Shown piece after piece: positions 1 to 5,712 of a DNA stretch of 10,025 nucleotides; the first letter of the stretch is position 1; the number at the start of each line of letters is the position of its first letter. The stretch comes from a bacterium UBA7470 (GTDB lineage: Bacteria > Pseudomonadota > Gammaproteobacteria > Burkholderiales > Burkholderiaceae_C): NCBI GenBank assembly GCA_002479815.1, contig DLPA01000075.1, positions 1 through 10,025 on the forward strand, read 5' to 3'. Both the position numbers and the translations under genes were made by a program. A model generated the notes under the pieces. It had not been told where the DNA came from. It ran no database searches and was given only the letters and a program-made list of their open reading frames with translations.

Positions 1-423
1 GAAGAAGGCATTGTGGCCGGTGGTGGCGTGGCGTTGCTGCGTGCCAAACAAGCTGCAGGCCAAATCATGGGTGAAAACGCAGATCAACAAGCCGGTGTTA
101 ACCTCGTGTTGAAAGCCATCGAAGCACCTTTGCGTGAAATCGTGGCCAACGCCGGTGGCGAGCCTTCCGTGGTAGTGAATGCTGTCTTGGCCGGCTCTGG
201 TAACTACGGCTTCAACGCCGCCAACGACACTTATGGCGACATGATCGAGATGGGCATTTTGGATCCCACCAAAGTGACCCGCACTGCGCTGCAAAACGCC
301 GCTTCTGTTGCCAGCTTGATGTTGACGACCGAGTGCATGGTGGCAGAAGCTCCTAAAGCCGAGTCTGCCGCACCTGCTGGTGATATGGGTGGTATGGGTG
401 GCATGGGCGGTATGGGGATGTAA
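1..423 (+). CDS. groL: Chaperonin GroEL (60 kDa), C-terminal part, truncated by the window edge
   Basis: C-terminal 140 residues of the ATP-driven folding chamber that works with GroES in the cytoplasm. The reading frame is open from base 1 (EEGIVAGGGVALLR), so the true start lies upstream of the window. Comparison with E. coli GroEL as I remember it places the fragment at about residue 408 onward of a roughly 547-residue protein, covering the end of the intermediate domain and the C-terminal half of the equatorial domain. Recognisable stretches are EAPLREIV, NYGFNAA, MGILDPTKVTR and TTECMV. The tail ends in repeated GGM units (GGMGGMGGMGGMGM), the flexible segment that projects into the folding cavity in classical GroELs. 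The stop is TAA at 421-423, followed by hairpins at 444-481 and 502-545. A groES partner would be expected upstream, outside the window. The identification is very secure. Confidence 0.98.
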   Translation, partial: EEGIVAGGGVALLRAKQAAGQIMGENADQQAGVNLVLKAIEAPLREIVANAGGEPSVVVNAVLAGSGNYGFNAANDTYGDMIEMGILDPTKVTRTALQNAASVASLMLTTECMVAEAPKAESAAPAGDMGGMGGMGGMGM

Positions 424-443
424 TTTTCACCCCCCGCCTTGCA

Positions 444-481
444 CAACCTCTGCACTGCCCTCCATGGCACAGCAGAGGTTG
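444..481 (+). other. Long hairpin downstream of groEL
   Basis: A perfect 10-base inverted repeat, CAACCTCTGC (444-453) and GCAGAGGTTG (472-481), encloses a second nested repeat TGCC (456-459)/GGCA (466-469) with symmetric two-base internal gaps. The RNA would fold into one long stem 21 bases after the groEL stop. No T-run follows on the + strand (TCTTCGC), so it is not a standard intrinsic terminator. It may protect the 3' end of the mRNA or slow polymerase before the terminator at 502-545. The structure is seen directly; the role is inferred. Confidence 0.6.
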
Positions 482-501
482 TCTTCGCAACAAAACAGCT
501 C

Positions 502-545
502 AAAAAAAACCCGCCTCGCTGGTTTCACAGCAGGCGGGTTTTTTT
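502..545. terminator. Bidirectional intrinsic terminator between convergent groEL and rne
   Basis: The stem pairs CCCGCCT (510-516) with AGGCGGG (532-538). After a bulged C at 517 it continues with GCTG (518-521)/CAGC (528-531) around loop GTTTCA. The stem is preceded by eight A (502-509) and followed by seven T (539-545), so each strand has a GC-rich hairpin and a U-run. It can therefore end groEL transcription on + and rne transcription on -, which fits the convergent genes. Confidence 0.93.
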
Positions 546-581
546 GATAGCACATCGCCCCTTGACCAGGGCGTCGCTCCT

Positions 582-3500
582 CTATGTGGCAGTCTGATCA
601 AATGGGTACACAGTGGTACGCAAATCACGGCGGGTTTCGACCAAAATCAGTGGTCCCTCATCCGTAGCGACAGGTTCAGGGCGCAGTCGCGGCACATGAA
701 TCGGGCGTGGGATCGCTGCAATCGCAGCCTGTGCCCGAGCTGCTTTTTCAGCATCGGAATGCACCCATTGCAAACCAGCAGTTTGCACCAGTGCTTCCAA
801 TTCATCAATCGGCAGGCGGTAGGTTTGTACTTCAGGCAACGCTGTCGAGGCAGGGTTATCCGTCCATGCGGTCGTCGTGGTGCTTGAAGGTACCGCTGCA
901 TGACCGTCCGCTGTGCTGCTGATGGGGACTACAGCGCGAACGGGTTGCACAGAGTCTGCTTGTGGCTGTTGTACCGCTGGTGCTGCGGCAGCTCCCGCTT
1001 CTTGGGCAGAAGGATGGTCGGTGTTTCCTTCTGACTCTTGGCGAGAAGGATGACGATCCCGTCGGTCACGTCCATAACGATCTCGACTGGTACGACGCTC
1101 TCGGGGTGTACGAGCTGGGTTGTGTCCCCCAGACGCATCGGCCAGTACCGAGTCTGTAGGATGCTCTTCTGGCTTCTGCGCTGTCGCCAACACATCTGCC
1201 ACCACCGAATGGGCTGGTGTTGTGACAGCAGGCGCAGGGCTAAAGTAGCTGTAAGTCGATTGAAAATCGTCTTGCGCTTGAACCGATGAGACACCATTGT
1301 CACTGCTGGCTCCAGATGTCTCTGAGGGTGCAGCGCTGAGTTCATCCTGGTTGGTTTCTGCGGGACGGCGCTCACGGCGTGGTGGGCGCTCGCGCCTGCC
1401 TTCCCCTTGCGTGCGTGAGGACGAGGTCGTCGAAGATATGCCTCCCATCAGCGAGGACACCTCGCCTTCTGCTGGTACATCTGCCACGACTGGTGGCGAC
1501 AGTACCGTCCTAGGCGTTTGTGCTGCAGCGTCGCGCGGAGGACGTTCGTGACGAGGGCGACGCTCGCTGTTGCGATGCGGTGAAACTGTCTCAGCACGCG
1601 CATCACCTTGTGCGCTTGTGCCACTTGTCGCTGCCGACCCTGCTTGCGCTGTGCTGCGTGTCTCTTGGACGGAACGTTCTGCACGATCCCCCCGCTCAGG
1701 CCGGTCGGCTCTCGAGGTGCGAGGCTCTCGCCCTTCGCGCTGAGACGCTTGTGGTTCGGTGCGCGCATCTTGGCGGCGATGACTGGTGTGACGACCATCA
1801 CGGTTGGCGTGGGGTTGGCGGTTGCCGCTGGCTGCCTCCCCACGGTTGTCGGCACGCGGGCTGCTGCGTACCGCTGATTCAGCAGTAGCGTCTCCCACAG
1901 GTGCTGCGGTCGGCACTGGTGCCACCGCAGCTGCGGTGGGGACCGGAGCAGGGGTAGGTGTGCTGCCGCCAAGCAATTTTTTCAACCAACCAAAGAAACC
2001 ACCTGAAGGCGCTGGCGCTGGTGCTGGCACGGCAGCTACCACAGGTGTTGGTGCCGGTGGAGGGGGGTCTTTCGGTGTCACCACTGGTGCAGGCCCGTCG
2101 GGAAGTACTCCCTTGATCACGGGCTCTTGTTTGTTGCTGCGTTCGTGACTGCGCCGAGTAAAGGTCGTTGCTTCTTCGGACACTTCGGCGAGTTTGTAGC
2201 TGGCGTTAATCGACTCTAAGCGTGCATCGTCATGCCGCAAGCGTTCTAATTTGTAGTTGGGTGTATCCAAAGATTTATTTGGAACCAGCAACACATGAAT
2301 ACGCTGCTTTTGTTCGATTTTGGTGATTTCCGTCCGCTTCTCATTCAATAAGAAGCTGGCCACTTCTACCGGGACTTGCACGACCACAGCCGATGTGTTG
2401 TCTTTGAGCGACTCTTCTTGAATGATGCGCAGAATTTGGAGGGCTGAACTTTCAGTGTCGCGAATGTGCCCAGCGCCCCCACAACGCGGACAGGGAATCG
2501 AAGCGCCTTCGCTCAAGGCAGGGCGCAGTCGTTGGCGACTCATTTCGAGCAAACCAAATTTGCTGATTGCTCCAAACTGCACGCGAGCACGGTCTTGACG
2601 AAGGGCATCGCGCAATCGATTTTCGACTTCCCGACGGTTCTTTGCCTCTTCCATGTCAATGAAGTCGATGACGATCAAGCCCCCCAAGTCCCGCAAACGG
2701 GCTTGCCGAGCGACTTCGTCAGCGGCTTCTAAGTTGGTGCGCGTGGCGGTTTCTTCAATATCACCCCCCTTGATCGCGCGGGCTGAGTTGACATCAACTG
2801 CCACCAAGGCTTCTGTATGGTCAATGACAATCGCACCACCGCTGGGCAATTGCACGGTACGGCTGTATGCACTCTCGATTTGGTGTTCGATTTGAAAGCG
2901 CGAAAACAGCGGCGCATCGTCCCGATAACGTTTGACACGATGCCCGTGCTCGGGCATCACATGATTCATGAACTGGTGGGCTTGTTCAAAAATATCATCG
3001 GTATCAATCAGAATTTCGCCAATGTCCGTATTGAAATAATCCCGTATGGCACGAATGACGAGGCTGGATTCCTGATAAATGAGAAAAGCACCTTTGCCAC
3101 CTTTGGTGGCGCCGTCGATCGCTCCCCAAAGTTTGAGCAAATAATTCAAGTCCCATTGCAGTTCAGACGCATCACGACCGATGCCTGCAGTGCGGGCAAT
3201 GATGCTCATACCGTTGGGATATTCCAACTGATCCAACGCAGCTTTCAGCTCCTGCCGATCTTCTCCTTCAATGCGACGACTGACACCGCCACCACGCGGA
3301 TTGTTGGGCATCAAGACCACATAGCGTCCAGCCAAACTGACAAAGGTGGTCAAGGCTGCACCTTTGTTGCCGCGTTCTTCTTTTTCGACTTGAACCAACA
3401 GCTCTTGGCCTTCACGGATCACGTCTTGAATTCGAGCTTGACTGACGGACACCCCTGGAGCGAAATATTGCCGCGATATTTCTTTGAAAGGCAAGAAGCC

Positions 3501-3695
3501 GTGCCTGTCTTCGCCGTAGTCAACAAAGCATGCTTCTAGACTGGGTTCAACACGAGTCACAACTGCTTTGTAAATATTGCCTTTGCGTTGTTCTCGTCCC
3601 TCAATCTCAATTTCATAATCGAGCAGTTTTTGCCCGTTCACAATGGCCAAGCGGCGTTCTTCAGCCTGCGTGGCATTGATCAGCATACGCTTCAT
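582..3695 (-). CDS. rne: Ribonuclease E, endoribonuclease and degradosome scaffold
   Basis: A 1037-residue essential endoribonuclease that starts mRNA decay and processes rRNA and tRNA precursors, acting at the inner membrane. The N-terminal catalytic half is textbook: an S1 RNA-binding region (about 36-120) with the 5'-sensor and RNase H-like parts around it, a DNase I-like region with the Mg-binding aspartates D301 (VAVDVNS) and D344 (IVIDFID), the Zn-link CPRC (402-405), and a small domain to about 510. The second half (about 515-960) is low-complexity Pro/Ala/Arg. Its amphipathic GGFFGWLKKLLGG at 565-577 resembles the membrane-targeting helix of other RNase E proteins. Arg-rich clusters lie near 612-680, 708-722, 766-780 and 862-885. 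The last 75 residues become ordered again (LPIDELEALVQ; GPLILVETRRDL) and may be a partner-binding motif. The length exceeds RNase G (about 490) and matches full RNase E. The start is fixed by AAGGAG (3704-3709), 8 bases from ATG. The product probably autoregulates through the long leader. Confidence 0.97.
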   Translation of the reverse strand: MKRMLINATQAEERRLAIVNGQKLLDYEIEIEGREQRKGNIYKAVVTRVEPSLEACFVDYGEDRHGFLPFKEISRQYFAPGVSVSQARIQDVIREGQELLVQVEKEERGNKGAALTTFVSLAGRYVVLMPNNPRGGGVSRRIEGEDRQELKAALDQLEYPNGMSIIARTAGIGRDASELQWDLNYLLKLWGAIDGATKGGKGAFLIYQESSLVIRAIRDYFNTDIGEILIDTDDIFEQAHQFMNHVMPEHGHRVKRYRDDAPLFSRFQIEHQIESAYSRTVQLPSGGAIVIDHTEALVAVDVNSARAIKGGDIEETATRTNLEAADEVARQARLRDLGGLIVIDFIDMEEAKNRREVENRLRDALRQDRARVQFGAISKFGLLEMSRQRLRPALSEGASIPCPRCGGAGHIRDTESSALQILRIIQEESLKDNTSAVVVQVPVEVASFLLNEKRTEITKIEQKQRIHVLLVPNKSLDTPNYKLERLRHDDARLESINASYKLAEVSEEATTFTRRSHERSNKQEPVIKGVLPDGPAPVVTPKDPPPPAPTPVVAAVPAPAPAPSGGFFGWLKKLLGGSTPTPAPVPTAAAVAPVPTAAPVGDATAESAVRSSPRADNRGEAASGNRQPHANRDGRHTSHRRQDARTEPQASQREGREPRTSRADRPERGDRAERSVQETRSTAQAGSAATSGTSAQGDARAETVSPHRNSERRPRHERPPRDAAAQTPRTVLSPPVVADVPAEGEVSSLMGGISSTTSSSRTQGEGRRERPPRRERRPAETNQDELSAAPSETSGASSDNGVSSVQAQDDFQSTYSYFSPAPAVTTPAHSVVADVLATAQKPEEHPTDSVLADASGGHNPARTPRERRTSRDRYGRDRRDRHPSRQESEGNTDHPSAQEAGAAAAPAVQQPQADSVQPVRAVVPISSTADGHAAVPSSTTTTAWTDNPASTALPEVQTYRLPIDELEALVQTAGLQWVHSDAEKAARAQAAIAAIPRPIHVPRLRPEPVATDEGPLILVETRRDLRTTVYPFDQTAT

Positions 3696-3732
3696 ATCGC
3701 GTACTCCTTAAGCTTTTAAGTCACAAAAAACA

Positions 3733-3757
3733 CCACTTTCTTGATCACAAAAAGTGG
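3733..3757 (-). promoter_or_regulatory. Leader hairpin with U-run just upstream of the rne ribosome binding site
   Basis: CCACTTT (3733-3739) pairs with AAAGTGG (3751-3757) across an 11-base loop. Read on the rne strand, the stem is followed after TG by six T (3730-3725) and then by the ribosome binding site region. This resembles a weak intrinsic terminator, or an AU-rich RNase E cleavage zone beside a stem. The stem has only 7 pairs, so full termination is unlikely; attenuation or an mRNA cleavage site is the more plausible role. Confidence 0.5.
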
Positions 3758-3835
3758 CCACTCCAGCCAAAGGAAGTCAAAAACAGCGAACTCGGGGAAT
3801 TGCCGGGAAGCCAGTTGCGATGGTTTTCATTTGAA

Positions 3836-3857
3836 TTTGGTGCGCTTTCTCACCAAA
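3836..3857 (-). promoter_or_regulatory. Second hairpin in the rne leader
   Basis: TTTGGTG (3836-3842) and CACCAAA (3851-3857) form a perfect 7-base inverted repeat with an 8-base loop. It lies about 140 bases upstream of the rne start codon on the leader strand, and no U-run follows it. It would form a short stem in the leader RNA. Its function is unknown; it may take part in RNase E feedback as leader hairpins do in enteric bacteria. Confidence 0.45.
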
Positions 3858-3954
3858 AGTTTTGTTCATCTGCAACAGCGTGGGCGCGTGGAGGTGGGTG
3901 AATCGACTCATTGAATCGTTTGTGTTGTCTGCAATCGAAATGCACAATTTCACT

Positions 3955-3985
3955 TGGGTCCCCACCCAGCATTTGTTCTGGGTGG
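3955..3985 (-). promoter_or_regulatory. Third rne leader hairpin with a competing alternative pairing
   Basis: CCACCCAG (3962-3969) pairs with CTGGGTGG (3978-3985) over an 8-base loop, the strongest stem in this stretch. ACCCA at 3964-3968 can pair instead with TGGGT at 3955-3959 across a CCCC loop (complementary sequences on the rne strand). The two folds exclude each other. It lies about 260-290 bases upstream of the rne start codon. The pairings are seen directly; any switching role is inference. Confidence 0.5.
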
Positions 3986-4187
3986 TTTGGGGTATTCCGT
4001 GGTTGTATTCACTGGTTCTGACAATCCTGATACGCTCTTTGATGTCATACGGCCCCTAACATTAAACGGGCACATGAAAAATCAAGGCGTAATTTGGCAT
4101 CGACAAACATCGGGTAAGACCGGCTGGGATGCTTGCCTTAAACTTGTGACACCACACCACACACGCAACCGGCTGACCTGACCAACG

Positions 4188-4193
4188 ATTATA
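4188..4193 (-). promoter_or_regulatory. Candidate -10 box of the rne promoter
   Basis: The minus strand reads TATAAT here, a perfect sigma-70 -10 hexamer. Transcription would begin near 4180-4182. No good -35 hexamer is seen at 16-19 bases spacing (best is TGGAGC at 4213-4218, 3 of 6 matches), and there is no TG extension directly upstream. An activator or strong -10 recognition would have to compensate. It lies just upstream of the rluC coding region, so the two divergent genes have closely packed control regions. Confidence 0.5.
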
Positions 4194-4245
4194 GGTGGCA
4201 GACCATGCCCGTGCTCCATGCGGACAAACCCCTGAAGGTAAGCGA

Positions 4246-5235
4246 TTGAATTTTTCACAAGTATCACACCTCTTGGTGGACGAGAACGGGGCCGAGCAAC
4301 GGCTCGACAATTTTTTATTTCGACATCTTAAAGGTGTGCCTAAAACGCATGTGTATCGCATCATTCGGTCTGGTGAAGTACGGCTCAATAAAGGCCGTGC
4401 CAGCGCAGACACCAAACTGACCATCGGCGATGTCTTGCGCCTGCCTCCCGTGCGGGTAGCCACGCCCTCTCTCGTACCATCTCTCGATACGGCGCTGATA
4501 CCGACACGAAATTTTCAGATTTTGTTCGAAGATGAGGCGTTCATTGCAATTGATAAGCCTGCTGGTCTGGCCGTTCATGGTGGAAGCGGTGTGCAGTTCG
4601 GTGTCATTGAACAATTGCGCCAATCCCGTCCGAATGATCGCTTTTTAGAATTGGTGCATCGTCTGGATCGAGAAACCAGTGGGGTTTTATTGATTGCGAA
4701 AAAGCGCAGTGCTTTACGCCATTTGCAAGACCAATTTCGCAACCGAGAAACAGGAAAGACCTATTTGAGTTTGGTAAAGGGCGCATGGCCACTTCGACTC
4801 AAAGTCATCGATCAAGCTTTACGCAAATATTTGCTTCCTGACGGAGAAAGAAGGGTTTCTGTTGTGGATGAAAATCATCCTGACGCGATGCGCAGCATCA
4901 CTTTGGTGCAGCGATTGGCACATTGGCAACCTTGTTTGCATTTGCAACAAGGGGTGTCGTTATTAGCGGTCACAATTAAAACCGGGAGAACACATCAAAT
5001 TCGGGTGCATTTGGCGCACGCAGGGCACGTCATTGCTGGCGATGATAAATATGGAGACTTTGAATGGAATCGCCAGCTTATAAAGCAAGGACATAAAAGA
5101 ATGTTCCTTCATGCTTGGAAATTGAAACTGCTCCATCCTGTGACTCAAATTTCGATGGTTTTAGAAGCCGAGCCGTCTTCTGAGCTGAAAGCCATGTTAC
5201 CTGAAGAGTTTCGAACGCATTTTTACGATTGCTAA
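4246..5235 (+). CDS. rluC: 23S rRNA pseudouridine synthase RluC (RluA family)
   Basis: This enzyme isomerises specific uridines in 23S rRNA to pseudouridine (955, 2504 and 2580 in E. coli). An S4 RNA-binding domain covers about residues 17-70 (EQRLDNFLFRHLKGVPKTHVYRIIRSGEVRLN, then LPPVRVA). The catalytic domain carries the RluA signature HRLDRETSG with the catalytic aspartate at D141, and GRTHQIRVHLAHAG at 247-260. At 329 residues it matches the family. I chose TTG at 4246 because GAAGG (4234-4238) lies 7 bases before it and family similarity begins just after it. A longer GTG start at 4195 adds 17 unconserved residues, has no ribosome binding site and abuts the -10 box assigned to rne. The gene sits head-to-head with rne, as is common in proteobacteria. 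No clear + strand promoter was found. Confidence 0.95.
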   Translation: MNFSQVSHLLVDENGAEQRLDNFLFRHLKGVPKTHVYRIIRSGEVRLNKGRASADTKLTIGDVLRLPPVRVATPSLVPSLDTALIPTRNFQILFEDEAFIAIDKPAGLAVHGGSGVQFGVIEQLRQSRPNDRFLELVHRLDRETSGVLLIAKKRSALRHLQDQFRNRETGKTYLSLVKGAWPLRLKVIDQALRKYLLPDGERRVSVVDENHPDAMRSITLVQRLAHWQPCLHLQQGVSLLAVTIKTGRTHQIRVHLAHAGHVIAGDDKYGDFEWNRQLIKQGHKRMFLHAWKLKLLHPVTQISMVLEAEPSSELKAMLPEEFRTHFYDC

Positions 5236-5243
5236 TATTAATT

Positions 5244-5272
5244 TTGATTAAATTTATATAAATGCCTATAAA
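5244..5272 (+). promoter_or_regulatory. Sigma-70-type promoter of the H-NS-family gene
   Basis: TTGATT (5244-5249) and TATAAA (5267-5272) are separated by exactly 17 bases in a very AT-rich stretch right after the rluC stop. Transcription would start near 5279, leaving a leader of about 65 bases. The AT-richness also makes it a likely site for H-NS-type autoregulation. Confidence 0.7.
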
Positions 5273-5286
5273 ATAAACCACACAGC

Positions 5287-5315
5287 AAGCAATTGCTTTT
5301 GTGTTTAAAAAGCAA
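5287..5315 (+). promoter_or_regulatory. Palindrome and overlapping hairpin in the leader of the H-NS-family gene
   Basis: AAGCAATTGCTT (5287-5298) is a perfect 12-base palindrome. It overlaps a second inverted repeat, TTGCTTTT (5293-5300) with AAAAGCAA (5308-5315) around a 7-base loop. Both lie just downstream of the predicted start site near 5279. The palindrome could be an operator, or the second repeat an mRNA stem 29 bases before the start codon. The sequence alone does not decide between them. Confidence 0.45.
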
Positions 5316-5344
5316 AATGCTGTCAAAACAGGAAAGGATACCCA

Positions 5345-5650
5345 ATGCGCACGTACGCAGAAATTCAAGCACAAATCAGTGCTCTGCAAGTAGAAGCAGA
5401 GGCCGCACGTAAAGCAGAGTTGGCCCATCTCATTGACGAGATCAAAGCCAAGATGGCAGCTCATCAAATTACTGTCGAAGACTTAGGCAAGTCACAGAAA
5501 GCAAAAAGAGTCGGAAAAGCCAAGTCTGACCCAACCGCGAAGTACAAAGGACCCAACGGAGAATTATGGGCAGGTGGATTGGGCCGTAAGCCGCAATGGG
5601 TACATGATTTATTGGCGGCCGGTCAAAGTTTAGAAGACTATCGCATTTAA
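5345..5650 (+). CDS. H-NS histone-like nucleoid-associated protein family
   Basis: A 101-residue DNA-binding protein that would bridge or silence AT-rich DNA. The N-terminal part (about 1-45: YAEIQAQISALQVEAEAARKA) is an Ala/Glu/Lys-rich helix typical of the H-NS oligomerisation segment. A basic linker follows (about 49-66), then a C-terminal DNA-binding module (67-101: KYKGPNGELWAGGLGRKPQWV, then AAGQSLEDYRI). The usual minor-groove loop reads (Q/R)GR in a W-x-G-x-G-R-x-P setting; here it is LGR (L79-G80-R81), so the first polar residue is replaced. The GNP/GPNG-type C-terminus and the LEDYRI ending match Burkholderiales members I recall. The ribosome binding site GGAAAGGA lies about 6 bases upstream of ATG. 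It has its own promoter and terminator, so it is a monocistronic unit between rluC and the HAD gene, which are often direct neighbours in relatives. Which DNA it binds cannot be told. Confidence 0.93.
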   Translation: MRTYAEIQAQISALQVEAEAARKAELAHLIDEIKAKMAAHQITVEDLGKSQKAKRVGKAKSDPTAKYKGPNGELWAGGLGRKPQWVHDLLAAGQSLEDYRI

Positions 5651-5686
5651 GATCAGCCTCATTTTCAATTGACTATCTTCAGTAGG

Positions 5687-5712
5687 ACCCGGTTTTGCCG
5701 GGTTTTTCTTTT
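5687..5712 (+). terminator. Intrinsic terminator of the H-NS-family gene
   Basis: ACCCGG (5687-5692) pairs with CCGGGT (5698-5703) around loop TTTTG, followed by TTTTCTTTT to 5712. It is a compact GC-rich hairpin with a U-run, 36 bases after the H-NS stop. The next gene's ATG begins at the very next base (5713), which is unusual. Confidence 0.88.

Larger units (their letters stand above)
3696..4181 (-). promoter_or_regulatory. Probable long structured 5' leader of rne
   Basis: About 485 bases without a convincing gene lie between the rne start codon and a consensus -10 box at 4188-4193. Three inverted repeats fall within it (3733-3757, 3836-3857, 3962-3985), plus an AU-rich mini-stem CTTAAGCTTTTAAG (3707-3720) that overlaps the Shine-Dalgarno sequence at 3704-3709. 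In E. coli the rne leader is 361 nt, contains hairpins, and lets RNase E cleave its own mRNA to control its level. The arrangement here is similar in design, though I see no sequence identity to the E. coli elements. The short open frames in this stretch lack ribosome binding sites and familiar protein features. The leader's extent depends on the promoter call. Confidence 0.6.

Noticed and set aside
1000..2150. Repetitive GC-rich stretch suggesting a tandem repeat or foreign DNA
   Set aside because: It is the coding sequence for the Arg/Pro/Ala-rich RNase E tail; the repeats follow from recurrent Arg and Ala/Pro codons in a continuous frame.
2817..3539. 240-codon open frame on + opposite rne
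   Set aside because: It lies entirely antisense to the most conserved catalytic part of RNase E, its product has no recognisable features, and such mirrors arise from codon structure in conserved genes.
3899..3919. Repeated GAATCG and the near-palindrome GACTCATTGAATC in the rne leader
   Set aside because: Two six-base copies and a one-mismatch dyad are within chance expectation and have no supporting context.
3777..3965. 62-codon frame on - in the rne leader, a possible leader peptide
   Set aside because: It starts with GTG without a ribosome binding site, spans two hairpins, and its product has no regulatory codon run or known motif.
4195..4245. Longer N-terminus of RluC from GTG 4195
   Set aside because: There is no ribosome binding site, the 17 added residues do not resemble the family, and the codon abuts the minus-strand TATAAT. 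TTG 4246 has GAAGG at good spacing.
5236..5344. AT-rich island as an insertion-sequence remnant or attachment site
   Set aside because: No terminal inverted repeats, target duplications or transposase fragments are visible; a promoter plus leader explains it.
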